This document shows positions 9,740-17,875 of a stretch of DNA of 64,000 bases, piece by piece; the stretch's first letter is position 1; the number at the start of each line of letters is the position of its first letter. Source of the DNA: CAVXHQ01 sp963789535 (GTDB lineage: Bacteria; Pseudomonadota; Alphaproteobacteria; Rhodobacterales; Rhodobacteraceae); the NCBI GenBank assembly GCA_963789535.1, contig CAWBKU010000004.1, forward strand, positions 62,001 through 126,000, in the 5' to 3' direction. The translations under genes were made by a program, and so were the position numbers. Under the pieces are notes generated by a model. The model ran no database searches, was not told where the DNA came from, and saw nothing but the letters and a program-made list of their open reading frames with translations.

Positions 9740-9744
9740 AAGAA

Positions 9745-9790
9745 CGGAAAATCTTGAATTTTCCGACGTCGATTTCTTCAAAAGAAATCG
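9745..9790. terminator. twin hairpins between convergent pyrG and MipA-like gene
   Basis: Two perfect 8-bp hairpins stand almost back to back: CGGAAAAT/ATTTTCCG (9745-9752 and 9758-9765) and CGATTTCT/AGAAATCG (9770-9777 and 9783-9790). They fill the gap between pyrG and the convergent outer-membrane protein gene. Neither has a classic T-run, but the symmetrical A/T arms could end transcription from both sides. Confidence 0.5.
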
Positions 9791-9818
9791 TTCCCGGCGT
9801 CGGCCCGATGTGCCGCTT

Positions 9819-10655
9819 TCAGAAGTCGAGCGTGAACGTCCGCGTCGCCATGATCGACGCACTTACCGCATTGTCCGATCCGCCGAGCACGATCGGGCTG
9901 TCGGCGGCGTCGCCGAGGAAGCGGTCGTAGCGGATCGTGCCCTCGACGCCCCAGGCGTCGGTGATGTCGTATTCCGCGCCGAGTTCGATGCCGCCGGCGA
10001 GGATGCCGCCGCGCGCATCGTATTGGCCGAACGACGATTGCGCAGCCTCGTCCGGGGTCACGCCGAAATAGGTGCCCGCATAGTCGTCGTCGCCGAAGAA
10101 CACGCGCGGCCCGGCCGAGAACGTCAGGCGGTCGGTCGGGCGCAAAAAGACGTCCGCTCCGACCTCGCCGACAAAGCTCTCGTGGCCGACGACGCCGTAG
10201 CGGACATCGGCAAAGACCTCGTAGCCGGGTTGGGTATATCCGACGCCGAGGCCCAGTTCGAGGCTGGCGTCGATGTCCGCCAGACCGTCGAGTTCGGGAT
10301 AGTCCGCCGCCGTCCGCTCGCCGATATAGCGGAACGAGCCGCGCAGACCGAGGCCATAGGGATCGCCGTTCGGATCGACGAAGGTGGTGCCGCCGAGGGT
10401 CAGGCCGTTCAGCCGGAACGTGCCGGTCGGCCCGACGATGAGTTCATCCGACCCGAAATAGCCGGGCGCCGACGCAGCGCCGAAACCAAGCTCGACCTGC
10501 ACGCCGTTGCGGACCACCGGGGCACCGGGCGCCACCGGCACCAAAACCGTCGTCTCACCCGCCGGACCATCGAGCGAACCGGCCCGGCCCACGACAGGCA
10601 CCGCCCCCAGAACGAGGGCGGCAAGAGCGGCGCAGAGGGGCGAGGCGGTCGGCAT
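9819..10655 (-). CDS. MipA/OmpV family outer-membrane protein
   Basis: A 278-aa exported beta-barrel. It starts with a signal peptide (residues about 1-25, ending VVGRAGS) and continues as alternating Gly/aromatic-rich strands (ELGFGAASAPGYFGS, GVGYTQPGYEVFADVRYGVVG, FSAGPRVFFGDDDYAGTYFGV) with a terminal Phe, all typical of MipA/OmpV. The conserved PGYFGSDE segment fits that family. Start at 10655 is set by the signal peptide. It is divergent from rlmJ. Family members are associated with murein hydrolase scaffolding or simply porin-like roles; no specific role can be claimed. Confidence 0.82.
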   Translation of the reverse strand: MPTASPLCAALAALVLGAVPVVGRAGSLDGPAGETTVLVPVAPGAPVVRNGVQVELGFGAASAPGYFGSDELIVGPTGTFRLNGLTLGGTTFVDPNGDPYGLGLRGSFRYIGERTAADYPELDGLADIDASLELGLGVGYTQPGYEVFADVRYGVVGHESFVGEVGADVFLRPTDRLTFSAGPRVFFGDDDYAGTYFGVTPDEAAQSSFGQYDARGGILAGGIELGAEYDITDAWGVEGTIRYDRFLGDAADSPIVLGGSDNAVSASIMATRTFTLDF

Positions 10656-10884
10656 CAGGCGGGTTCCCGGCGAATTGGTCGGACGATAGCACAGCATGTC
10701 TGGACGACAATCGTCAATGTGTCGTCGGGGTTCCCGAAGCCGGACGAAATATCGTGCCGGTGCGACCATTTGGCCGCAGAACCCCGATCGCGCGCGCGCC
10801 CTTCGCCTTGTGCGGCACCGCGCGAGCGTCTAGGGCGCGGACAGGTCCGTCCCGCCGGGCCGACCGACCGAACCGGAGCCGCCG

Positions 10885-11670
10885 ATGCTGTCCTACCAGC
10901 ACGCCTATCACGCCGGAAATCTGGCCGATGTGCACAAGCATGCGCTGCTTGCCTGGGCGCTCGGCTATCTGACGGCCAAGCCCAAGCCGCTGACCTATAT
11001 CGAGACCCACGCCGGGCGCGGCCTCTACGATCTGGGCGGCGCGCAGGCACGCAAGACCGGCGAGGCGCAGAACGGTATCCTCCGCGCCGAGGGCTGGTTC
11101 GCACCGGCGCATCCCTATCGCCGGGTGCTGGACGAGGTCCGCGCCGCGCACGGCCCCGACGCCTACCCCGGCTCGCCGCTGATCGCGCAGGCGCTGCTGC
11201 GGACCGAGGATCCGGTGCATCTGGCCGAATTGCATCCTGCCGAGGCCGACGCGATGGAAGCGGCATGGCCCGGCGCGCGGCTGCACCGGCGCCACGGGCC
11301 GGACGTCGCGCTGTCGCTGGCACCGCCGGTGCCGGCGCGCGGCCTGTGCCTGATCGACCCGAGCTGGGAGGTAAAGGACGACTATCGCACCATCCCCGTG
11401 TTCATGGCCAAGCTCGCGCGCAAATGGCCGGTCGGCTGCCTGATGCTGTGGTATCCGCTCCTGACCACGACGCCGCACCGCCCGATGCTGCGCCACCTCG
11501 AAGGCGCGCACCCGGACGGGGTCCGTCACGAGGTGGCGTTTCCCCCCGCGCGGCCCGGGCACGGCATGGTCGGATCGGGCCTGTTCGTCGTCAATCCGCC
11601 CTACGGATTCCACGCCGAGGCCGCCGCCCTGAGCACCCATTTCGCCACCCTGGCGCCGCAACCGATGTAG
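10885..11670 (+). CDS. rlmJ: 23S rRNA (adenine-N6)-methyltransferase RlmJ
   Basis: RlmJ methylates N6 of A2030 in 23S rRNA. The 261-aa protein begins with the family hallmark MLSYQHAYHAGNLADVHKH and has YIETHAGRGLYDL (SAM loop) and LIDPSWEVKDDY. The last is the catalytic region; other members usually have DPPYE, so DPSWE is a small departure at a normally conserved place. GGAG lies 7 bases before the ATG. It stands alone between divergent and downstream genes. Confidence 0.9.
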   Translation: MLSYQHAYHAGNLADVHKHALLAWALGYLTAKPKPLTYIETHAGRGLYDLGGAQARKTGEAQNGILRAEGWFAPAHPYRRVLDEVRAAHGPDAYPGSPLIAQALLRTEDPVHLAELHPAEADAMEAAWPGARLHRRHGPDVALSLAPPVPARGLCLIDPSWEVKDDYRTIPVFMAKLARKWPVGCLMLWYPLLTTTPHRPMLRHLEGAHPDGVRHEVAFPPARPGHGMVGSGLFVVNPPYGFHAEAAALSTHFATLAPQPM

Positions 11671-11710
11671 CGATTGCGCGCGTCGGCGCCGGGCGTGCTA
11701 ACCTCGCTGC

Positions 11711-12394
11711 ATGAGAACCGCGCTCGCACCGGTGCTTCTGTGTGTCGCCACCGCACTGACGGCGGAGCCGGGCGATTGCGGTCGCCCGGTCTGCGCCGAA
11801 CCGCCCGGCTCGCTCCGGCTGGCCCATGAGATCACCTTCGACGACCTGCGCGGCGGCATGGGGCCGGGGCGCCAGATCGAGGGCATCCTCGACCAGCCCG
11901 GCGCCCGGTTCGGCGAGCGGTTCGCCGGGCAATCCCTCGGAACGCTCACCGCCTTCGGTGTGCCCTACGACACCGTCCTCGGTCCGGCCACGGGTCTGAT
12001 CCTGTTGCCCGGGGTGCCGGGACAGAACCTGTCGATCCTGCGGCTGCCGAGCACCAACGTGCTGTCGGGCGACGGCCCAGCAGGCGTGCCGCGCCAGCGG
12101 GCAACGGGCGAGGGCGCGATCGCCGTGGCCTTCGCCGAGCCGCAGGGGGCGGTCCGCCTGATCCTGCGCGGCGGCGAGGGCGGCAGCGTCACGGTGCTGT
12201 TTCTGGCGCCCGGCGGTCAGGTGATCGACCGGCACGTCATCTCCCCTGCGGGCGAGGGCGCGCTCGATTTCGCGCGCGTGGGCGGGACCGAGGACATCGG
12301 CGGCCTCGTCATCACCAACCGCGACCCCGAGGGGATCGCGCTCGATGCCGTCGCCTTCGGTCTGGGGCGGCAGATCTCGGCGCTTGTCCCCTGA
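11711..12394 (+). CDS. exported protein of unknown function
   Basis: A 227-aa protein with a short signal peptide (residues 1-18) followed by a Cys-containing segment (GDCGRPVCAEPP) and then beta-rich sequence (LAHEITFDDL, GEGAIAVAFAEPQGAVRLILRGGEGGSVTVLFLAPGGQVI, GGLVITNRDPEGIALDAVAFG). The pattern resembles the jelly-roll domains of secreted or surface proteins that begin with a 'FDD' motif, but I cannot name a family. Two cysteines close to the mature N-terminus may pair. Expected location is the periplasm. Confidence 0.65.
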   Translation: MRTALAPVLLCVATALTAEPGDCGRPVCAEPPGSLRLAHEITFDDLRGGMGPGRQIEGILDQPGARFGERFAGQSLGTLTAFGVPYDTVLGPATGLILLPGVPGQNLSILRLPSTNVLSGDGPAGVPRQRATGEGAIAVAFAEPQGAVRLILRGGEGGSVTVLFLAPGGQVIDRHVISPAGEGALDFARVGGTEDIGGLVITNRDPEGIALDAVAFGLGRQISALVP

Positions 12395-12441
12395 CGAGCC
12401 CCCCTTTTCCCCGGCACGCCGCTTCGCCTATAACCGCGCCC

Positions 12442-12909
12442 ATGATCGCCGAATTCCTGAACCGCCTGCTGGCGCCCGAGCCTGCACCGATGCCCGACAC
12501 CGATGCGCGTCTCGCGCTGACCGCCCTTCTGGTGCGGCTCGCCCGTGCCGACGGCGTCTATGCCCCCGAAGAGATCGCGCGGATCGACCGCCTCTCCGCC
12601 GCCCGCTTCGGTCTCGGTCCGGTCGAGGCCGCCGAATTGCGCGCGCGGGCCGAAGAGGTCGAGCGCGACGCCCCCGATACCGTCCGCTTTACCCGCGCGA
12701 TCAAGGAGGCCGTGCCCTACGACGACCGCCTCGGCGTGATCGAGGCCCTGTGGGATGTCGCCCTTGCCGACGGGCGGCGCGACGACGAGGAGGATGCGAT
12801 GCTGCGTCTGGTCGCCTCGCTGCTGGGCGTGTCCGACCCCGAGAGCGCGCTGGCGCGGCACCGGGTCGAGACGCGGATCGCGCGGCGCGGCGACGGCCCT
12901 TCGGTCTAG
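12442..12909 (+). CDS. TerB family tellurite resistance-like protein
   Basis: A 155-aa all-helical cytosolic protein matching TerB/DjlA-like domains: an acidic-residue-flanked helix pattern ALTALLVRLARADGVYAPEEIARID, then VIEALWDVALADGRRDDEEDAMLRLVASLLG. The paired Asp/Glu clusters in this fold are thought to bind metal. Family members act in stress responses but the name does not prove tellurite resistance. Preceded by a short gap from the exported protein gene and followed closely by the PhnD-like gene. Confidence 0.78.
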   Translation: MIAEFLNRLLAPEPAPMPDTDARLALTALLVRLARADGVYAPEEIARIDRLSAARFGLGPVEAAELRARAEEVERDAPDTVRFTRAIKEAVPYDDRLGVIEALWDVALADGRRDDEEDAMLRLVASLLGVSDPESALARHRVETRIARRGDGPSV

Positions 12910-12948
12910 CCCCCTATCCCCGAAACGACCGACCGAAAGCACCCGACG

Positions 12949-13722
12949 ATGTTCGCCGCCCTGCCGATGTATGCCCGCCCCGAGAACCGTGCCGCCCACG
13001 ATGCGCTCTGGGCGCTGATCCGCGACGGCCTGCGGGCGCGCGGGCTGGACGCGCCCGACGCGCTCGACCACGACGCCGACTATCAGGCGGGCTGGGGCCG
13101 CACCGACCTCGTCCTCGGGCACATCTGCACCCTGCCGTGGCGGGCGCAGCACCGGCACAACACGGTACTGGTGGGTGCAAGCGATTACGGCCTTTCCGAC
13201 ACGCCGGCCGGCTACTACCGCAGCCTCTATGTGGTGCGTGCGGATGACGTGGCGCGGCGCCTGTCCGATCTCTCGGGCCGCGCGATGGCCGTGAGCGATC
13301 CGCTGTCGCATTCGGGATGGGGCGCCGCGGCGGCGGATGCGGGGACGCGCGGCGTGACGCTGGCGCCCGTGGTCGTCACGGGCGCGCACCGCGCCAGCAT
13401 GGCAGCGGTCGTGCGGGGCGACGCGGATTTCGCCAGCATCGACGCCCAGACATGGCGGGTCGAGACGCAGATCGACAATCCCGACGTCGCCCGGCTGCGC
13501 GTCGTGGACAGGACGCCGCCATCGCCCGGCATCACCTTCGTCACCGCCCCCGGGCGCGACGGGACCGCCACATTCGCGGCCGTGACCGAGGCCATCGCCG
13601 CCCTGCCTGCCCCGCATCGCGACACCCTCGGCCTGCGCGGCATCGTCCGCCTGCCCGACGCCGCCTATGACATCGCCCTGCCGCCGGTACCGGACCTGCG
13701 CGACATCGCGCACCGGGCCTGA
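12949..13722 (+). CDS. PhnD-like ABC substrate-binding domain protein
   Basis: A 257-aa protein of the PhnD/SsuA/transferrin-like binding fold: FAALPMYARPE at the start, YYRSLYVVRADD, MAVSDPLSHSGWGAAAA and VVRGDADFASIDAQTW are the typical strand-loop elements of phosphate/phosphonate binding proteins. Unusually there is no signal peptide; the fold begins at residue 2. It may act in the cytosol, or the annotated start may lack a secretion signal. It lies just upstream of an amino-acid type ABC ATPase on the same strand but is not a partner by sequence class. Confidence 0.72.
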   Translation: MFAALPMYARPENRAAHDALWALIRDGLRARGLDAPDALDHDADYQAGWGRTDLVLGHICTLPWRAQHRHNTVLVGASDYGLSDTPAGYYRSLYVVRADDVARRLSDLSGRAMAVSDPLSHSGWGAAAADAGTRGVTLAPVVVTGAHRASMAAVVRGDADFASIDAQTWRVETQIDNPDVARLRVVDRTPPSPGITFVTAPGRDGTATFAAVTEAIAALPAPHRDTLGLRGIVRLPDAAYDIALPPVPDLRDIAHRA

Positions 13723-13807
13723 AACCGCAGGTTCGGGACCAAACCTGTTGCCAGCGGGCAGGTTCTGCGCCTTACTCTGCTGCAACCTTGCGACGGGGGC
13801 CGCGCGC

Positions 13808-14629
13808 GTGACGACCACACCAGACCCGACCGAAACCGCACCCGGCGGCAGGTCGCCGACCGCCGATCCCGTCATCGACATCCGCGACCTGCACAAGGCC
13901 TACGGCAGCCTCGAGGTGCTCAAGGGCGTGTCGATCACCGCACCTGCGGGCCACGTCGTCTCGCTCATCGGATCGTCGGGGTCGGGCAAATCCACGCTCC
14001 TGCGGTGCGCCAACCTGCTCGAGGACAGCCAGCAGGGCGACATCCTGTTCTGCGGCGAGCCGGTGACGTGGAAGGGCACGGGCCTGCACCGCCACCCCGC
14101 CGACAGGGCGCAGATGATCCGGATCCGCACCAACCTGTCGATGGTGTTCCAGCAGTTCAACCTCTGGGCCCACATGACGATCCTGCACAACGTGATGGAG
14201 GCGCCGCTGACCGTGCTGCGCCGACCGCGCGCCGAGGTCGAGGCGGCGGCCCGCACGTATCTCGACAAGGTCGGGATCGGCGACAAGGCCGACGCCTATC
14301 CCGCGCAACTCTCGGGTGGCCAGCAACAGCGCGCCGCCATCGCCCGCGCCCTCTGCATGGAGCCGAAAGCGCTGCTCTTCGACGAACCGACGAGCGCGCT
14401 CGACCCCGAACTCGAGCAGGAGGTGGTGCGCGTCATCAAGGCGCTGGCCGAAGAGGGACGCACCATGCTCCTCGTGACCCACGACATGGCGATGGCGCGC
14501 GACGTGAGCGATCACGTCGTGTTCCTGCATCAGGGCCTGATCTGCGAGGAAGGGCCGCCCGACCGCCTGTTCGGCGCGCCCCAGACCGAGCGGTTGCAGG
14601 GATTCCTGTCGTCGACGGTCGCTGCGTGA
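13808..14629 (+). CDS. polar amino acid/polyamine-type ABC transporter ATPase
   Basis: The energising subunit of a HisP/GlnQ-like importer. The 273-aa protein has Walker A GSSGSGKST, the Q-loop MVFQQFNLWAHMT, signature LSGGQQQRAAIARAL, Walker B ALLFDEPTSALDPE and switch VTHDMAMARD. Start is the GTG at 13808; an in-frame ATG at 13667 would overlap the upstream gene and add an unlikely leader. Its stop overlaps the GTG start of the next gene, so it heads the operon that continues with binding proteins and permeases. Confidence 0.85.
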   Translation: MTTTPDPTETAPGGRSPTADPVIDIRDLHKAYGSLEVLKGVSITAPAGHVVSLIGSSGSGKSTLLRCANLLEDSQQGDILFCGEPVTWKGTGLHRHPADRAQMIRIRTNLSMVFQQFNLWAHMTILHNVMEAPLTVLRRPRAEVEAAARTYLDKVGIGDKADAYPAQLSGGQQQRAAIARALCMEPKALLFDEPTSALDPELEQEVVRVIKALAEEGRTMLLVTHDMAMARDVSDHVVFLHQGLICEEGPPDRLFGAPQTERLQGFLSSTVAA

Positions 14630-15345
14630 AGGCGCTCGCGTTCCTGCTGGCGCTCGCCGCCCCCGCGGCGGCCGAGACCGTCCGCATCGGCACCGAGAGC
14701 TATTACCCCCGCTACGTCTTCTTCGACGACAAGGGGACGCGGGTCGGATCGGACGTGGATGTCATGGCCGAGGTCTGCGCCCGCGCGGCCTGGGACTGCG
14801 TCTGGATCGAGACACCCTTTCCCGGCATCTTCGAGGGGCTGGCCGAGGACCGCTACGACCTGGTGGTCGGCGGCACCGGCGAGGGCCCGGGGCGCGAGGC
14901 CTATGCCCTCTTTTCGACCGTCTACTACCAGCCGCGGGGCAGCGACAGCTATGTGCTGTCGACGGATGCGGACGCCGATCCCGCGACGCTCACCATCGCC
15001 GTGGCGGAAGGCACGCTGCTCGAAGACGCCCTGCGTGCTGGCGGGCATGACGTGCTGCCGGTCGTCTCGAACGAGGCCGCCATAGCGGCACTCTTTGCCG
15101 GAGAGGTCGGCGGCGCTTTCGTCAATCCGGCATATTTTCTCGACCTGCCCTTTGCGCAGCGCGATGTGCTGACCGTGCTCGAGGAGATCACCGTCGACAA
15201 GAATGGTCCGCAGATATCGGTAGCGATCGACCGGCCCGACCTTCTGGCGACCGCCGATCGCATCCTCGCCGCGATGAAGGCCGACGGCACCCTCGCCGCG
15301 ATCAACGAGGCCTGGTATCCCCGCGACGAGGACGCGGCGAAGTGA
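14626..15345 (+). CDS. ABC transporter periplasmic substrate-binding protein (first copy)
   Basis: A 239-aa bacterial extracellular solute-binding protein of family 3. GTG start overlaps the ATPase stop (GTGA), and the first 17 residues form a signal peptide (VKALAFLLALAAPAAA). Mature sequence begins ETVRIGTESYYPRYVFFDDKG and contains the hinge elements ETPFPGIFEGLAEDRYDLVVGG and MKADGTLAAINEAWY. Compared with the second copy at 16143 it is clearly diverged, so the transporter may use two binding proteins of different specificity. Confidence 0.85.
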   Translation: MKALAFLLALAAPAAAETVRIGTESYYPRYVFFDDKGTRVGSDVDVMAEVCARAAWDCVWIETPFPGIFEGLAEDRYDLVVGGTGEGPGREAYALFSTVYYQPRGSDSYVLSTDADADPATLTIAVAEGTLLEDALRAGGHDVLPVVSNEAAIAALFAGEVGGAFVNPAYFLDLPFAQRDVLTVLEEITVDKNGPQISVAIDRPDLLATADRILAAMKADGTLAAINEAWYPRDEDAAK

Positions 15346-16142
15346 CGAGGCGGGTGCTGCAAGACGAAGGTCCGGACGCAGGGGGCACCGGCGACGCTTG
15401 TCCTGCCAAAGGCCGGAAACCACAAAACGAAGGCCCCGACACCGTTTCAAAGGTATCGAGGCAATTCAGACCGACATATCGCAGGAGCAGGGCCAGAGGC
15501 CGTGTCATATCGCAGGAGCAGGGCCAGAGGCCGTGTCATATCGCAGGAGCAGGGCCAGAGGCTGTGTCATGTCGCAGGAGCAGGGCCAGAGGCCGTGTCA
15601 TATCGCAGGAGCAGGGCCAGAGGCCGTGTCATGTCGCAGGAGCAGGGCCAGAGGCCGTGTCGTATCGCAGGAGCAGGGCCAGAGGCCGTGTCATGTCGCA
15701 GGAGCAGGGCCAGAGGCCGTGTCGTATCGCAGGAGCAGGGCCAGAGGCCGTGTCGGATCGCAGGAGCAGGGCTTTACGCCAAGTCTGACTTCAGAAGGAG
15801 GAGGGCTCGAGGCCGTCTCATCGAAGGGTCACTACAACCTTGGGGTGAATGTCGCCTCTCCTACCGCGCGAGTTAACATTTATTTTGCAAAAATCACCGC
15901 CCCACTGCAACAAGACTGCCGTCTCTGGGGAATATCGAGCGATTTCATGTCATTCGGCCACGCCGTCCGGCGCCGATTTCCGGCCATCCCGCAGTGCATC
16001 CTGCGATATCCCGGGCGTCGGGGCGACGGAGCCACTCTTTTCCCCGACGCCGCGGCCGGGTCGGCGGGTCCGGCGCACAGGCGGCTTGTGGGCGCCATCG
16101 CGCGCGTCTACCCTCCGTTCACCACGAAAACAGGGATACACC
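15346..16142. other. 797-base non-coding gap with tandem array and AT-rich leader
   Basis: No convincing gene. 15346-15474 holds two related stretches (GACGAAGGTCCGGAC at 15364 and AACGAAGGCCCCGAC at 15427). The 31-bp array fills 15475-15772. From about 15870 to 15960 the sequence turns AT-rich (TTAACATTTATTTTGCAAAA), a likely promoter or leader zone for the binding-protein gene at 16143. Open frames through the array are produced by the repeat itself. Confidence 0.7.
15475..15772 (+). repeat. 31-bp tandem repeat array, nine full units plus a partial
   Basis: The core GCAGGAGCAGGGCCAGAGGC recurs at 15481, 15512, 15543, 15574, 15605, 15636, 15667, 15698 and 15729, always 31 bases apart, with a truncated tenth at 15760. 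Only the six bases before each core vary (CATATC, CATGTC, CGTATC, CGGATC), plus one C-to-T in the third unit. Units five to nine alternate CATGTC and CGTATC, indicating later 62-bp duplications. Each unit contains GGCC-AGA-GGCC, able to form a tiny hairpin. There are no spacers, so it is a minisatellite rather than CRISPR. It lies inside an ABC transporter gene cluster. Confidence 0.97.
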
Positions 16143-16868
16143 ATGCACAGACTGATCCTCACCACCGCCGCCCTCGCACTGACGGCGGGCGTTGCCATCG
16201 CGCAAGAAACCATCCGGATGGGCACCGAAGGCGCCTACCCTCCGTATAACTTCCTCAATGACGCGGGCGAGGTCGACGGCTTCGAACGCGCGCTCGGCGA
16301 CGAGCTGTGCGCCCGCGCGGGCCTGACCTGCGAATGGGTGACGAACGACTGGGACGGCATCATTCCGAACCTGGTGTCGGGCAACTACGACACCATCATG
16401 GCCGGCATGTCGATCACCGACGAGCGCAAGGAGGTGATCGCCTTCACCCAGGACTACTACCCGCCGACCGCCTCGATCTATGTGGCCGCATCGGAGGATG
16501 CCGACCTCGCGGGCGGCGTCGTCGCGGCACAGACCTCGACCATCCAGGCAGGCCATGTCGCCGAAAGCGGTGCCGCCCTGCTCGAATTCGCGACGCCGGA
16601 AGAGACCGTGGCCGCGGTTCGCGCCGGTGAGGCCGACGCGGTCTTTGCCGACATGGACTATCTGCTGCCGCTGGTCGAGGCGTCGGGCGGCGAACTGATG
16701 GTGGTGGGCGAGCCCGTGCCGCTCGGCGGCGGCGTCGGCATCGGCATGCGCCAGACCGACACCGAGATGCTCGCGACCTTCGACGCGGCGATCACCGACA
16801 TGAAGGCGGACGGCACGCTGAACGCGCTGCTGATCGAGTGGTTCGGCGAAGGGACCGCGACCTACTAG
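16143..16868 (+). CDS. ABC transporter periplasmic substrate-binding protein (second copy)
   Basis: A 241-aa family 3 solute-binding protein. Residues 1-20 (MHRLILTTAALALTAGVAIA) are a signal peptide; the mature part starts QETIRMGTEGAYPPYNFLND, the classic ligand-cleft opening of lysine/arginine/ornithine and polyamine binders, followed by DWDGIIPNLVSGNYDTIMAGMSIT and the C-terminal MKADGTLNALLIEWFG. Start ATG is preceded by AGGGA. Two permease genes and a glutamine-synthetase-like gene follow, so a nitrogen-rich substrate such as a basic amino acid or polyamine is likely. Confidence 0.88.
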   Translation: MHRLILTTAALALTAGVAIAQETIRMGTEGAYPPYNFLNDAGEVDGFERALGDELCARAGLTCEWVTNDWDGIIPNLVSGNYDTIMAGMSITDERKEVIAFTQDYYPPTASIYVAASEDADLAGGVVAAQTSTIQAGHVAESGAALLEFATPEETVAAVRAGEADAVFADMDYLLPLVEASGGELMVVGEPVPLGGGVGIGMRQTDTEMLATFDAAITDMKADGTLNALLIEWFGEGTATY

Positions 16869-16897
16869 GAACGGCGGGGCGCACGCGCCCCGGCCAA

Positions 16898-16964
16898 GAT
16901 GGGGTGAACCCTGTCCTGCCGCCCGGTTCCGACCGGCGTAGGATGGGGGTTCGCCCCATCCTCC
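16898..16964. repeat. dispersed GATGGGG palindrome, two copies
   Basis: A GATGGGGTGAACCCTGTCC half-palindrome (from 16898) and a full hairpin GGATGGGG/CCCCATCC with GTTCG loop (16941-16961, preceded by GTA) sit between the binding-protein and permease genes. The same element recurs at 33004, 42245, 42287 and, degraded, at 57278. Such short palindromes are scattered between genes in Rhodobacterales and can end or stabilise transcripts. Confidence 0.7.
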
Positions 16965-16993
16965 CCCGCCCCCAAAGCCCGGACCGTGCCCGC

Positions 16994-17875
16994 ATGTTCG
17001 CAAGTTGCGCCGACCCCGAAACCCTCGACGGCCTCGCGTGGCTCACCTGCTATCTCACCACGGGCAAGCACATCGCGTTCTATCGGTCGTTCGGCACGGT
17101 CCTCTTGCTGCTGGCGATCACCGCCCCCCTTGCGCTGGCCTTCGGCTTCGGCGGCGCCGTGGCGGCGCGGTCGCGCATCCTGCCGGTCTCGTGGCTGGGC
17201 CGCGCCTATATCGCGCTGGTGCGCGGCGTGCCCGACATCGCCTTCTTCCTCTTCTTCGTCATCGCGCTCGATCAGGGCATCGAATACCTGCGGCACCAGT
17301 ATTACTGCCCCGACTGGCCCGCCCCGATCCGCCAGGGCAACGACTTCATCGTCTGCGCCCAGGCCAAGATGCCGCTGACCACCGCGCCGCAGCAGGTCCA
17401 CGAGCGCTACGGCTTCTTCATCGCCGTCTTCACCTTTGCCATCGTCTTCGGCGCCTTCGCCGCCAACGTCCTCTACGGCGCGATGCGCGCCGTGCCGCGC
17501 GGGCAGGTCGAGACGGGCGAGGCCTATGGCATGACCGCCGGCCAGACGTTCCGCCGCATCGTCGTGCCGCAGATGTGGGTCTATGCCCTGCCCGGCCTGT
17601 CGAACCTGTGGATGGTCCTGATCAAGGCGACGCCGCTCCTCTTCCTGCTCGGCGTCGAGGATATCGTCTACTGGGCACGCGAACTCGGCGGCACCAAGAC
17701 GCCGCAGTTCACCGACTATCCGCACGGCGACTGGCGGATGTGGTATTTCGCCTTCCTGCTGGTGTTCTACCTGTGCTTCACCAAGGTGTCCGAAATCGTC
17801 CTGACCCGGATCATGTCCCGCCTCACCCGCGGGCAGGCCACCCTCGGCGGCAGCGCCGGGCGGGCGGCCGCATGA
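16994..17875 (+). CDS. ABC transporter permease (first)
   Basis: A 293-aa inner-membrane subunit of the HisMQ type, longer than usual because of an insert of about 50 residues (HQYYCPDWPAPIRQGNDFIV region) between the first helices and the conserved core. The ATPase-contact loop EAYGMTAGQTFRRIVVPQMW is clear near residue 176. Start ATG at 16994 is chosen because it directly precedes the first hydrophobic stretch; longer in-frame starts read through the palindromic repeat. It overlaps the next permease gene by four bases. Confidence 0.85.
   Translation: MFASCADPETLDGLAWLTCYLTTGKHIAFYRSFGTVLLLLAITAPLALAFGFGGAVAARSRILPVSWLGRAYIALVRGVPDIAFFLFFVIALDQGIEYLRHQYYCPDWPAPIRQGNDFIVCAQAKMPLTTAPQQVHERYGFFIAVFTFAIVFGAFAANVLYGAMRAVPRGQVETGEAYGMTAGQTFRRIVVPQMWVYALPGLSNLWMVLIKATPLLFLLGVEDIVYWARELGGTKTPQFTDYPHGDWRMWYFAFLLVFYLCFTKVSEIVLTRIMSRLTRGQATLGGSAGRAAA

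Noticed and set aside
9565..11714. Long plus-strand frames opposite the MipA-like gene and alongside rlmJ
   Set aside because: Composition of antisense and out-of-frame shadows; the MipA-like barrel and rlmJ explain the region.
13667..13807. Longer N-terminus for the ABC ATPase
   Set aside because: Would overlap the PhnD-like gene and add a Cys/Arg-rich leader unlike any relative.
15475..15772. CRISPR array
   Set aside because: Units are contiguous with a strict 31-base period and no spacers; no cas genes nearby.
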